From positions 124,001 to 188,000 of the forward strand of contig JBPJFY010000007.1 of the NCBI GenBank assembly GCA_051208045.1: a DNA stretch of 64,000 nucleotides, given 5' to 3'. Positions 18,290 through 25,734 of the stretch are shown here, piece after piece. Every line of letters starts with the position of its first letter. The stretch's first letter is position 1. The notes under the pieces are model-generated. The model saw nothing but the letters and a program-made list of their open reading frames with translations. It was not told where the DNA came from and made no database searches. The DNA is from LZORAL124-50-18 sp051208045 (GTDB taxonomy: Bacteria > Pseudomonadota > Gammaproteobacteria > Pseudomonadales > Oleiphilaceae). A program made the translations under genes and the position numbers.

Positions 18290-18304
18290 CAGGCGTTCAG
18301 TTGA

Positions 18305-18985
18305 TTACTCGTAATCATAGAGCGCATCCACATCCTTGATGAGAATGTCCCGGCCCTCCGATTCGGCGATGCCTTGTTTCTTCAGGTTCGCCAGGATGCG
18401 GGACAATGTTTCCGGCTGGATGGACAGTCGGGAAGCAATCACCTGCTTCTGCACGTTCAGTCGAATGACATTGTCTTCAATGGTGTCCCCTTCCTCCAGT
18501 TTGTTTTTGAAGAAGTTGACGACCCGATAACTCGCATTTTTCATCGTCAGGTTCTCAATCTCCTGCAACTGTTTGCGCAATCGCATAGCGAGATTACCCA
18601 GCAGAGTGTGGTACAGCTCGGGTTGCGCATCCAGCATGTTTAAAAACGCTTTGCATCGAAAACTGTATACTTTGGAGGGGCTGAGGGCAGTCGCGGTCAC
18701 CGGATAAACATGTGAGCGCATAAACATGATGGCTTCAGCAAATGTTTGACCCGGATGAAGAATTTCGATGACCTTTTCGTTCCCTTCCATGGTGAGGCGC
18801 GACAGTTTGATCTGGCCTTCAGCGACCATGAAGAACTGATCTGCGTCTTCGCCCTGCATAAAAATATGCTGCTCAGTAGTCAGTTCCAGAATTCGGCTGG
18901 ACACGAGTATGTCGCGCAACATCTCTGGCGACAGGGAGGTGAACAGGTAGTGCGAACGTACTTGGTCTAGGCTGGGTCTTTCCAT
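18305..18985 (-). CDS. dnr: DNR-type Crp/Fnr transcriptional regulator (copy 2)
   Basis: A 226-residue regulator closely following the Pseudomonas DNR pattern: SHYLFTSLSPEML at the start, the sensor barrel, FAEAIMFM, an IENLTMKNASYRVV dimer helix, and the recognition helix LSIQPETLSRILANLKKQG. No FNR-type cysteine cluster is visible. It is transcribed convergently to copy 1 and lies 68 bases behind the DnrP-like gene on the same strand, probably co-transcribed from the box at 19351. No free Shine-Dalgarno is seen; the position is occupied by the 3' arm of a GC-rich hairpin. Confidence 0.88.
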   Translation of the reverse strand: MERPSLDQVRSHYLFTSLSPEMLRDILVSSRILELTTEQHIFMQGEDADQFFMVAEGQIKLSRLTMEGNEKVIEILHPGQTFAEAIMFMRSHVYPVTATALSPSKVYSFRCKAFLNMLDAQPELYHTLLGNLAMRLRKQLQEIENLTMKNASYRVVNFFKNKLEEGDTIEDNVIRLNVQKQVIASRLSIQPETLSRILANLKKQGIAESEGRDILIKDVDALYDYE

Positions 18986-19024
18986 GGGCGGCTCAAGCTT
19001 ATTGTCTGGTTAAGGGGAGCCGCC
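18986..19024 (-). promoter_or_regulatory. Leader hairpin abutting the start codon of DNR copy 2
   Basis: On the transcript, GGCGGCTC (19024-19017) pairs perfectly with GAGCCGCC (18994-18987) across a 22-base loop. The 3' arm ends one base before the ATG, covering the spot for a Shine-Dalgarno. Such a structure would restrict ribosome access unless melted or bound. Confidence 0.6.
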
Positions 19025-19053
19025 AGTGATGATGAGAAAAACGGGGTCCCGGG

Positions 19054-19281
19054 TTATCTTGGTAAGTACACAATCATACTTAAGCAGAATATGCTAACCA
19101 ATAAAACTAGGTAGGTAAATGGAAGATTGCCCACCATGGGCACGTCGCCGGCAGATTTTTCCATGGGCATGCCGCAGGCAGTGCAGCAGGCCGCGTGTTT
19201 ACTGCTGTGGGTGGTGTTGCCGCAATTGTGACAAATTTGGTGTGCGAGTGCTGATTCAGGTTTCATAATTGCGTCTTTCAT
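19054..19281 (-). CDS. dnrP: DnrP-like zinc-ribbon membrane protein
   Basis: A 75-residue protein with a four-Cys zinc ribbon (CHNCGN at ~18-23 and CTACGMPM at ~33-40), then a single C-terminal transmembrane helix (LVLLVSIFCLSMIVYLPR). From memory, this architecture with the CGMP core and the WLPR/YLPR end matches DnrP of the Pseudomonas dnr loci; I cannot confirm by search. It lies directly upstream of DNR copy 2 and shares the divergent DNR box with norQ. AGGGGG six bases before the ATG at 19281 supports that start. Molecular role unknown. Confidence 0.6.
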   Translation of the reverse strand: MKDAIMKPESALAHQICHNCGNTTHSSKHAACCTACGMPMEKSAGDVPMVGNLPFTYLVLLVSIFCLSMIVYLPR

Positions 19282-19350
19282 GTGCGCCCCCTAAAGCCAT
19301 ACCTCTGAAATTAGATTAGGGATAGGCTATCATAGCGCTCGGATTACACC

Positions 19351-19364
19351 TTGATTGAGATCAG
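19351..19364. promoter_or_regulatory. FNR/DNR box between dnrP and norQ
   Basis: TTGAT-TGAG-ATCAG differs from the consensus dyad by one base. It lies 70 bases from the dnrP start and 86 from norQ. A TATACT hexamer at 19409-19414 puts the box at about -63 for norQ, a class I position. The minus-strand -10 is less clear. Confidence 0.75.
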
Positions 19365-19449
19365 GTGACAGGCCTGATATGAATCAAACGCTATCCAGTG
19401 TGATGAATTATACTGTGGGAACGTTAATTAAGACACCAGAGAGAGAGTT

Positions 19450-20268
19450 ATGTCCCTACCGGCCAAAAATGCGGAACCTATCGAAACAGGCGGAAAATTT
19501 TACGTGCCGCAAGCCAATGAGGTGGTACTGTTCGAACATGCCTTTGCGGAAAAACTTCCGGTATTGATCAAGGGGCCTACGGGCTGTGGAAAAACCCGCT
19601 TTGTCGAACATATGGCCGAACGTCTGGGGGTGCCACTGTATACCGTTGCCTGTCATGATGATTTGACCGCATCTGATCTGGTGGGGCGTTTTCTCATTAA
19701 AGGAGAGGGTACCTATTGGCAGGATGGGCCTTTAACCCGAGCCGTGCGTGAAGGTGGGATTTGTTATCTTGACGAAGTGGTGGAAGCGCGAAAGGATACC
19801 ACCGTGGTGCTGCACCCTCTGGCGGATGACCGGCGTGTACTGCCGCTGGATAAAACCGGCGAGCAAGTAAAAGCGGCAGATAACTTTATGCTGGTGGTCA
19901 GTTATAACCCGGGTTACCAGTCGCTGGTGAAGGGGATGAAGCCTAGCACCCGCCAGCGCTTTGTCGCCATGCGCTTTGATTATCCTGAAGAGCGTGTCGA
20001 AGTGGATATCGTCAGCCGGGAATCCGGACTAGCCGCCGAGCAAGCCGCTCGGATCGTTCAATTGGGTCGCGCGATTCGCAATCTTAAGGATCACGATCTG
20101 GAAGAGGTGGCCTCCACCCGTCTGCTGATTTATGCGGCCAAACTGGTGAAAAACGGGATGCCGATACTCGAAGCCTGCCGCGCAGCGTTGGCGGAGCCCT
20201 TGACCGATGATGACAATACGGTCGTTGCCCTGATGGATGTGGCGCAGGCATTTTTTGGTGATAACTGA
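19450..20268 (+). CDS. norQ: NorQ/CbbQ family MoxR AAA+ ATPase
   Basis: A 272-residue cytosolic AAA+ ATPase of the CbbQ/NirQ/NorQ group that works with the VWA protein NorD to activate NO reductase, probably by inserting the non-heme iron. Walker A is KGPTGCGKTR (~36-45), Walker B CYLDEVVEAR (~104-113), and the sensor region SYNPGYQSL (~153) and arginine-finger segment KPSTRQRFVAMRF are present. Unusually, norQ is separated by about 13 kb from norCB and norD, with the accessory island and the nir operon between. GAGAGAG is the best Shine-Dalgarno. Confidence 0.92.
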   Translation: MSLPAKNAEPIETGGKFYVPQANEVVLFEHAFAEKLPVLIKGPTGCGKTRFVEHMAERLGVPLYTVACHDDLTASDLVGRFLIKGEGTYWQDGPLTRAVREGGICYLDEVVEARKDTTVVLHPLADDRRVLPLDKTGEQVKAADNFMLVVSYNPGYQSLVKGMKPSTRQRFVAMRFDYPEERVEVDIVSRESGLAAEQAARIVQLGRAIRNLKDHDLEEVASTRLLIYAAKLVKNGMPILEACRAALAEPLTDDDNTVVALMDVAQAFFGDN

Positions 20269-20304
20269 CCTGATCTATCACCTGAACCTGAATGACCGCT
20301 CATT

Positions 20305-20724
20305 ATGATGAAAGCCAAGGAACCCGGATTGATTACGCCTGATACATTGACGAAACCCCAGAAGCAGTTCGCCACGCGCGTCATGGTGTGGTTTCTGGTG
20401 AATTTACTGTTGTTGCCGGTGATTGGTTTTTTCGTTCAGGTGCGCATGTTTCTTGTGGCTCGACGGGCTCCTGATGGCGCGCCGGAATCCGGACTGGCCG
20501 CTGAGTATGCACGTGTCGCAGTATGGGCGTCCTGCATTGGCGGAGCCTTGATCGTTGCCGTCTGCCTGCTGATTTACCTCCTACTGTCGGACCCGCTTAA
20601 AATCTGGCCGTTGATAATCGTCTACTTCACGGTCATGCATTCCACCTTCATTCTCTGGGGAATATTGAATCTGGCCAGAGCGCTGGCGGCCAAGCCGATA
20701 GCGCCACTTGGTTTCGAGATTTGA
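20305..20724 (+). CDS. Small integral membrane protein after norQ
   Basis: A 139-residue protein with three hydrophobic helices (VWFLVNLLLLPVIGFF at ~28-50, a second at ~72-95 and IWPLIIVYFTVMHSTFILWG at ~100-122). I do not recognise the family; NorE/NorF (cytochrome oxidase subunit III/IV-like) and NirP were considered, but length and motifs do not decide. It follows norQ by 36 bases on the same strand and is likely co-transcribed, so a role in NO reductase assembly is possible. The accessory island starts just after it. Confidence 0.65.
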   Translation: MMKAKEPGLITPDTLTKPQKQFATRVMVWFLVNLLLLPVIGFFVQVRMFLVARRAPDGAPESGLAAEYARVAVWASCIGGALIVAVCLLIYLLLSDPLKIWPLIIVYFTVMHSTFILWGILNLARALAAKPIAPLGFEI

Positions 20725-21115
20725 TCCCTGCTTATCAATTATTCCGCTGACCTCAAGGAACAGATTCTCGGTAGCTCTCAGATGCTTTCTGTTGAAGGGC
20801 TTGGCCTCGTTTGAAGTTTAGTCCGGAGTTTTCGCAACGCGCTCTTAACCAGTTTCCCGGCTTTCCGATGATAATTGTTTCACTGGATTCGTAGCAGCTG
20901 CTTCCGAAATCCTGTGAAAACAGACCTGTCTTAGGGGAAAATACCAAGATTCCATTGAAAACAGACTTGTCCGAGAGAAGAAACACCAAGATTTCAGGAA
21001 ATCGCCGCTCTAGGGCCTGAACAGTCGTGCAACTAAAATACAGTTAAAGTCGCTTTAAGCTAGTTTGCAGACAGTCTCACGTGGCTGCAAATTTAGCTGA
21101 CACGGAATTCTGAGC
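20725..21115. other. Gene-free left margin of the accessory insertion
   Basis: No convincing gene. The 78-codon open frame at 20753-20989 (minus) has no recognisable domain or start signal and crosses the direct repeats, so I do not call it. The stretch is A+T richer than the nos/nor genes and contains a pair of 41-bp direct repeats. Confidence 0.5.
20915..20996. repeat. Pair of ~41-bp imperfect direct repeats
   Basis: Two adjacent units (20915-20955 and 20956-20996) both start TGAAAACAGAC, continue with TTGTC-like and GA-rich blocks, and end in ACCAAGATT. They match at roughly three quarters of positions by eye. No gene is associated. Confidence 0.6.
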
Positions 21116-21181
21116 GCCCTGTGCGGACCCGCATGCAGGGTGTTGTGGGGACTGGGGGCTAGATACCCCCGGTTACCCGAT
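21110..21181 (+). mobile_element. Group II intron 3' remnant (domains V and VI)
   Basis: AGCGCCCTG pairs with CAGGGTGTT as a nine-base-pair lower stem carrying the catalytic AGC triad, then a two-base TG bulge and a TGCG/CGCA upper stem: a domain V. Domain VI follows (CTGGGGG/CCCCCGG) with a bulged A seven bases from the 3' end ACCCGAT. The 5' domains are absent, so this is a truncated copy. The last 50 bases are identical to the end of the fuller copy at 22401. Confidence 0.75.
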
Positions 21182-21196
21182 TAGGCATTTTTTGTA

Positions 21197-21607
21197 TTAT
21201 CGTTCCCATACTTTCTCTGGTACTTGTTGAAGTTGCCACTCAATATATTCATCTGGAGGCCTTGAAATATCGGCTACATGCTCAGCTCTAAACGGAATTT
21301 CCGCGCCAAAAACCAAATACTCATCATCATCTGGAATAATTGTGGCAGGTTTTGAATCAAGAATTCCTATATAGAAGCTACCGATAACCTCAGAAACTAT
21401 TACCCACATGCGTTCTACCTGCACATATGGTTTGCCATTTTCATCCAAAAAACCAATCTGGAATAATAATTTTGCGGCGTCACCTCTTTTAAGGTTTCTT
21501 CTCATTTCTAATTCAGGAATCCAGAAAGTTTCAGGCGCGTTTCTATGAGCCTCTTCGGAGTTACCAAGCTCCCAGTTTTGGGCATCAAAACTAGGCAAAT
21601 CAATCAT
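21197..21607 (-). CDS. Uncharacterised protein, DUF2314-like pattern
   Basis: A 136-residue soluble protein. The stretch GDAAKLLFQIGFLDENG, then ERMWVIVSEVIGSFYIGILDSKP and DDEYLVFGAEIPF, follows the layout of DUF2314-like proteins (the GD-xKL-F, ERMWV, G-LDN-P, GD-I-F series), sometimes found among polymorphic-toxin immunity proteins. I am not certain of the family. AAGGAG precedes the ATG. It lies between the two group II intron 3' ends and is more A+T rich than the flanking denitrification genes, consistent with horizontal gain. Confidence 0.55.
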   Translation of the reverse strand: MIDLPSFDAQNWELGNSEEAHRNAPETFWIPELEMRRNLKRGDAAKLLFQIGFLDENGKPYVQVERMWVIVSEVIGSFYIGILDSKPATIIPDDDEYLVFGAEIPFRAEHVADISRPPDEYIEWQLQQVPEKVWER

Positions 21608-21629
21608 AAATCAGACTCCTTGCTAATTC

Positions 21630-22401
21630 GTGTGCCTAACGCCTTGGGCATTGACTAATGTGCGGATGGCCGCCCCGATGAAAGTCCCCTGTAGGAAGAT
21701 CACCGTTAAATCAATCTTAAACGATTTAACGACAACTACTAGCGAATGGCAAGGGCCGATCCGCGAGGAAAGGTCTGAAGGAAGCCGCTAGCAAAACTGC
21801 GAGCTGATGAACAAGAAGGTCATATGAGGCGTAGGCTGAAGGCGAGTTGGCATAAGACAACGAAGCCAGGTGATCTAACGGCCACCGTAAATGATCCAGT
21901 TGTGCAGTGACAGTTAATGTTCTTATTCGGGTGGTCCGGCATCCCGGAGGTCTGATAAACATGCGTCCTTGGCTTACGCTGCGGAGACTACCAGTAAGAG
22001 ACTGGTTGATCAACTCTTGGCGCTTCAATGGCTGCCATTGACAGCGAGCGAAAAAGCAGCAACCCAACGTAGCCTAGGAAGCGCGGTACCAAGTAATTGG
22101 TGCTGTGATTTATCAGAAGTCAGCAGACGGCATAGTAGCCCAACGCCCACCGTAATGGGTGGGACATGGTGAAGGCCCGAACCTGAAAATCAGTGAGGAG
22201 CCTGTGCAGCTCAATTGTTCCGTATCCGACCGGACTTAGGGACATTGGCGCAAAATCAGAAGCCATCATTGGGGCAAGAAGGAGGTAATCGGCCGGCTTA
22301 CTTTAAACATTTTCAGGAAACGCCCTGTGTGGAGCCGCCGGGACGCGCAGTCATGCAGGGTGTTGTGGGGACTGGGGGCTAGATACCCCCGGTTACCCGA
22401 T
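21630..22401 (+). mobile_element. ORF-less group II intron
   Basis: The proposed 5' end is GTGTGCC at 21630 and the 3' end ACCCGAT at 22401, giving about 772 bases. The interior contains blocks typical of bacterial group II domain I (CCCCGATGAAAGTCCCCTG, AACAAGAAGGTCATATGAGG, GGCTGAAGGCGAGTTGGC), and domain VI at the end has the branch-point-type bulged A. No reverse transcriptase/maturase frame is present, so movement or splicing would need help in trans. Domain V looks altered: AAC replaces the AGC triad and the upper stem holds extra bases. The 5' boundary is inferred from the GTGYG consensus. Confidence 0.65.
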
Positions 22402-22409
22402 TATGTGAT

Positions 22410-22895
22410 TCATAGTACCTTGACCTTGTTGAGTAGTTTTACTATTTGCATGCGATTTTTTGCAGTTTTAAGCGCACCTGGAAACTTTGTTAGCCAGTGC
22501 GTATGTTGCCAGCCTTTGCACCATGATTTTTGCGACAATTGATAAGTTGTAGGCAGGTTTCTTTTAGAAAGAACCCCAATACAGTGCTCTATTTCAGCTA
22601 ACGAAGAAAACTGTAATACCCAACCCCGTATTTCAACGTAATACATTGGAAAGCCTTTGCCTACCATAGCTTTAGGAAGCGGAGGCTCATACTCTGTAGC
22701 ATAAAGCCAAGTTTCGCTATCAAGAGGCCTATGCGCTTCTGAGCTTATTGGGCTCGGCGTATACTCTTCTGAATATTCCTTCCAGTATTTCGTCATACTT
22801 CTACTTACACATAACATTTTGTTATACAGCGTCTGTATTTTACCGTATTCGACAGACTCTGTATAAGTCGGGATTGGAATGTATGTCCGTTCCAA
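22410..22895 (-). CDS. Uncharacterised protein
   Basis: A 161-residue soluble protein with no domain I recognise. It is rich in Tyr, Trp and Ser/Thr (WKEYSEEYTPSP, GFPMYYVEIRGWVLQF, WCKGWQHTHWLTKF). The GWVLQFSSLAEIEHCIGVL segment looks like a folded alpha/beta core with a C-terminal basic helix. No signal peptide. It abuts the 3' end of the group II intron and runs on the opposite strand to it, like the gene at 21197. Base composition is A+T rich. Probably an accessory gene of unknown role. Confidence 0.55.
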   Translation of the reverse strand: MERTYIPIPTYTESVEYGKIQTLYNKMLCVSRSMTKYWKEYSEEYTPSPISSEAHRPLDSETWLYATEYEPPLPKAMVGKGFPMYYVEIRGWVLQFSSLAEIEHCIGVLSKRNLPTTYQLSQKSWCKGWQHTHWLTKFPGALKTAKNRMQIVKLLNKVKVL

Positions 22896-23261
22896 AGCAC
22901 GTTTGAGTCATCAAATATTGGACCGAGTTGACGAGGTGAAATAGTGCTCATGAGAGATGGTTTCACCTCTCAACCATGCTCATTTTCTGCCTGTGATTTT
23001 AGATTGGGCTTTTCTTGTATTTGTGTCCTGGTAGATGTCTCTCAGTCTATGTTAAACAGTCACAAATTGGTCGGTCAGCGATGACGGTTAAGAACAACTT
23101 TCGTTGATTTCAGAGCTCAGAATGGGCTACTTTTCCCAAGGATTCAACTAACAGGTTACCGCCATTTGAAAAAAATCTGACGATGGCTCTTGTGGCAAGA
23201 TTGTTGACATAGAATTCTGAACACTCTCTTCTGCCAGGATCGCCGAAGGGTTACAGAGTTT
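22896..23261. other. Intergenic stretch with a long inverted repeat
   Basis: No gene is seen. GAGGTGAAA (22933-22941) and TTTCACCTC (22961-22969) form a perfect nine-base inverted repeat around a 19-base loop. No T tract follows, so it is not a clear terminator. The remainder shows no motif I can name. Confidence 0.4.
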
Positions 23262-23681
23262 CTACCCGTTAACCCAATCCTCAATTACGAGATTCGGAAC
23301 CCGACTGAATTCTCTGGTGTTGTTGGTTACTAATACACATCCTTCAGAGATTGCATGGCCAGCAATCATCGTGTCGTTATTTCCAATTGGCATTCCTATG
23401 TCGCTCAATGCTTTCTTAACTACCGCTGTCGAATCAACAGCTGATTGATCCCAAGGCAATACGCCATCAATGCGCTCCATAAACTCATCAACGATGATGT
23501 TATGTTTCGGAGATGCTTTCTTGCCAATGGCTCCGAATCGCAATTCAGCATAGGTGATGGCAGATATAACAATGCGATCTCTGTTCTCAGCATGAACCTG
23601 AAGGGTTTTAAGCACACTGATTGGTCGCTCTCGCATAATAAACGAGCATATGTTGGTATCGAGTATATACACCTGTTTCAC
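23262..23681 (-). CDS. vapC: VapC-type PIN-domain ribonuclease toxin
   Basis: A 139-residue PIN nuclease, the toxin of a type II module; VapC enzymes cleave tRNA or rRNA. The acidic residues are in place: Asp in ILDTN (residue ~8), Glu in YAELRFG (~45), Asp in NDTMIAGHA (~104) and Asp near the end (~122 region, TNNTREF has Asn/Glu where many have D). Its start overlaps the vapB stop by four bases (ATGA), the standard arrangement. Part of the accessory insertion inside the denitrification cluster. Confidence 0.92.
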   Translation of the reverse strand: MKQVYILDTNICSFIMRERPISVLKTLQVHAENRDRIVISAITYAELRFGAIGKKASPKHNIIVDEFMERIDGVLPWDQSAVDSTAVVKKALSDIGMPIGNNDTMIAGHAISEGCVLVTNNTREFSRVPNLVIEDWVNG

Positions 23682-23905
23682 AGCTGCACTCGTCCATCGT
23701 CAATGACATCATCACGGTCAACCAGGAAATCGCTATCCGCTTTCTCTACTTCAGCAAAGCTTGTCCACGATTTGCGTTTGGGGGTTAATATCAAGGACTC
23801 ACCTTCGCGACGAATTTCAACTTCGGTAACACCTTCAAACTCAAAATCTTTGGGTAGCCGGATCGCTTGATTCTTACCATTTTTGAATAAAGAGGCTGTA
23901 CGCAT
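23678..23905 (-). CDS. vapB: VapB antitoxin (AbrB/SpoVT fold)
   Basis: A 75-residue antitoxin from the ATG at 23905 (MRTASLFKNGKNQAIRLP). The N-terminal swapped-hairpin DNA-binding domain carries the classic NGKNQAIRLPKDFEF and VEIRREGESLIL motifs; the C-terminus (residues ~50-75) would wrap the toxin. AGGTG lies eight bases upstream. Alternating CATATG-type palindromes at 23924-23965 just upstream are plausible operators for the VapBC complex. Confidence 0.9.
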   Translation of the reverse strand: MRTASLFKNGKNQAIRLPKDFEFEGVTEVEIRREGESLILTPKRKSWTSFAEVEKADSDFLVDRDDVIDDGRVQL

Positions 23906-24116
23906 GATAATACACCTGATCAGCATATGTGTGGCATATGCTATATGGTACTATTCTAGCTACATATGTCAAGCCTATGCAATTTCATCACTGGAAAAGT
24001 ATGTATAGAGTTTACAGATATCAAATCAATGGAAAATTGCTGAAGTCTTGCGTTTGACTACTCATAATAAGCTGAAGCTATTACACCGCTTATAATGAGC
24101 CCATTGGCTCGCACCT

Positions 24117-24425
24117 TTAAACAACCTCGCGCTCAACCAAGTGGTTTACTGGCGCCATCCGCTTGTGCAACACGCCGAACACCACTAACTGCTGCATATG
24201 CACGACATAATAGATAACATGGCTGACATGAGGAAAGCTCAGCACATTCGATCCAACCTCTGGTCTTGATTTTCCGAGCGAAGGCGTTTGAGCAATTAAA
24301 CGGATGATGTTCCGGAGTTCTGACAAGTATTTTTGGGACTGCGCAGATCCCCATTGTTGCAATGTATAACGGCGAATTTCGATAAGATCAGATTGAGCGT
24401 CCGGTGTTAAGCGATAGTTTGACAT
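24117..24425 (-). CDS. parE: ParE/RelE-superfamily toxin
   Basis: A 102-residue toxin of the ParE branch of the RelE fold. The N-terminus YRLTPDAQSDLIEIRRYTLQQWG and the middle SPSLGKSRPEVGSN-like segment (here TPSLGKSRPEVGSN) are typical; the C-terminal strand YYVVHMQQLVVFGVLHKRM follows the family. ParE members poison DNA gyrase; RelE members cleave mRNA, and the lack of a clear RelE catalytic set favours ParE. The stop of a 36-codon open frame lies five bases before the ATG, and the Phd-like antitoxin lies 140 bases upstream on the same strand. Confidence 0.85.
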   Translation of the reverse strand: MSNYRLTPDAQSDLIEIRRYTLQQWGSAQSQKYLSELRNIIRLIAQTPSLGKSRPEVGSNVLSFPHVSHVIYYVVHMQQLVVFGVLHKRMAPVNHLVEREVV

Positions 24426-24430
24426 TGGTG

Positions 24431-24541
24431 CTAATGATCTTTAGGAACGTCGCCAGTTTCGTTGAGCGGAAATCGAAGGGCGTGGTCATGGATGATTTTC
24501 AGCATCTGACGTTGTTCAGGGTTAAGCTCAATGGCCGACGC
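24431..24541 (-). other. Short open frame between antitoxin and ParE toxin, possibly a relic
   Basis: Between the antitoxin stop and parE, one frame stays open for 36 codons and reads AIELNPEQRQML, IIHDHALRFP and LNETGDVPKDH. It has protein-like composition, but the first ATG is at 24505, leaving only 24 residues. It ends five bases before the parE ATG. It may be a tiny coupled gene or the tail of a second antitoxin. Confidence 0.35.
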
Positions 24542-24564
24542 TTATTCTTTCCCTTTTTTGAGGC

Positions 24565-24825
24565 TTAGTCGTGTTGACCGGATTCCAGTTCAGAAAAAAA
24601 TGCTTCGCCATCAACCAGGTTACCTGCTTCGATATCAACATTGGCCTGAGCGGCTCTGGATTGCAACAAACGTAACTTGAGTGTTTCGATGCTTTCGTAT
24701 TCTTCAGCGGAGATCACTACGGCAACCGGTTTACCATTCTTGTTAATCTGAACTGGAGCACGCTGTGCTCTCAAGAGCATATCGCCAAAATGGGTTTTCG
24801 CTTCATTGGCTGAAAGTGCGTCCAT
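24565..24825 (-). CDS. Phd/YefM-family antitoxin
   Basis: An 86-residue antitoxin from the ATG at 24825 (MDALSANEAKTHFGD), which has GAGG eight bases upstream. The Phd/YefM DNA-binding fold is clear: SANEAKTHFGDML, PVQINKNGKPVAVVISAEEYE. The C-terminal acidic helix (ESGQHD) would bind the toxin. Longer starts at 24831 and 24888 are open but lack good ribosome sites. The likely partner is the ParE toxin downstream, though the 140-base gap is wider than usual. Confidence 0.85.
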   Translation of the reverse strand: MDALSANEAKTHFGDMLLRAQRAPVQINKNGKPVAVVISAEEYESIETLKLRLLQSRAAQANVDIEAGNLVDGEAFFSELESGQHD

Positions 24826-24888
24826 CGTCATCACCTCATAATATCGTTCGATTCGTTCAGTATAATTAATTCGAACTATATTCACCAC

Positions 24889-25365
24889 AATTACAACCTA
24901 TCAAATTGATTACGAATTGGCAGTTTTCAATGAACCTTTCCTGATATCTCTGATTTTCTGCATTGTAATTCTCTTTGCAGCCATTTCACCCTCACAAAAA
25001 AAGTGAGGGATGATAGCAATTGATATATAAAACAATGCGTTGGGAAAAATTCCGGTTCACAATCGACCAGAGTGGGTGTTCATGATGAGCCGGAATAGGC
25101 AGATGCTGCCTTGTTTGGACTGATATCAAGCTCACTTTTAGCTTGAGCTTGCTGTAATCGATAGCGGAGTTCACCGTGCCAGTTATAATCTCGCATATTG
25201 GGCACGATATAAAACAAAGAGACGCAAGAGAGAAGGTGTACTCATTTGTTTTACTACCACCCGGAGTACCCCTCCAGAGAGAGGCATGATCTAAATCAAG
25301 GTAGTTTTATCTCAGTCATCGCACACTGAATCCTCGAAATTTTGCGGGAATTCAGTGGTTGCAGC
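24889..25365. other. Intergenic region between the toxin modules and nirC
   Basis: No convincing gene. A hairpin CCCTCAC-A7-GTGAGGG sits at 24989-25009 without a clear T tract. The right part is the nirC promoter region with a DNR box. In many denitrifiers nirS and nirM precede nirC at this point; neither is here. Confidence 0.5.
25286..25299 (+). promoter_or_regulatory. FNR/DNR box upstream of nirC
   Basis: ATGAT-CTAA-ATCAA matches the TTGAT-N4-ATCAA consensus at nine of ten positions and lies about 67 bases before the nirC ATG. The -10 region expected near 25322-25327 (CACACT) is weak. It would drive the whole heme d1 operon. Confidence 0.7.
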
Positions 25366-25734
25366 ATGCGTCATAACGTTACTTTCAAACAACGGCTTTT
25401 CAGCGCTGGCGCGCTGGTGATCGGCTGTGTTGCGCTGCCGGTGTGGGCGGAGAGTAATACGTTAGCACCCAGCGTGGCACTGCCAGCCGAGCGAGCAGAA
25501 TATATTACCAACCTGGTCAAACAGGACTGTGGTTCTTGCCATGGTTTAACCCTGCAAGGTGGCCTTGGGCCCGCTTTGACGGTAAATGCGCTGAAAGACA
25601 AACCGTCAGCAATGCTGGTGGATACTATTTTGCAAGGGCGAATGAATACTGCCATGCCTCCCTGGAAGCGTTTTTTTTCCCAGGATGAAGCCCAATGGAT
25701 TGTCGACAGCCTCAAGTCAGGGAGTTTTCAATGA
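25366..25734 (+). CDS. nirC: NirC, periplasmic c-type cytochrome
   Basis: A 122-residue exported cytochrome with a signal peptide (RLFSAGALVIGCVALPVWA) and one heme site, CGSCH at residues 55-59; the distal Met is probably in NTAMPPW (~97). NirC transfers electrons in heme d1 maturation or to cytochrome cd1. I start at the ATG 25366; an upstream TTG at 25342 adds eight residues. nirF overlaps its stop by four bases. It heads the nirC-F-DL-G-H-J-E-N series. Confidence 0.85.
   Translation: MRHNVTFKQRLFSAGALVIGCVALPVWAESNTLAPSVALPAERAEYITNLVKQDCGSCHGLTLQGGLGPALTVNALKDKPSAMLVDTILQGRMNTAMPPWKRFFSQDEAQWIVDSLKSGSFQ

Noticed and set aside
20753..20989. 78-codon minus-strand open frame
   Set aside because: No domain, weak start and it runs through the 41-bp direct repeats, so its coding look is likely chance.
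21190..21640. Integron cassette with attC-like cores (GCCTAA at the right of the gene and GCCTAAC near 21634)
   Set aside because: The cores are short, one falls inside the proposed intron 5' end, no full attC fold or second pair is visible, and no integrase gene is in the window. The group II intron reading explains the repeats better.
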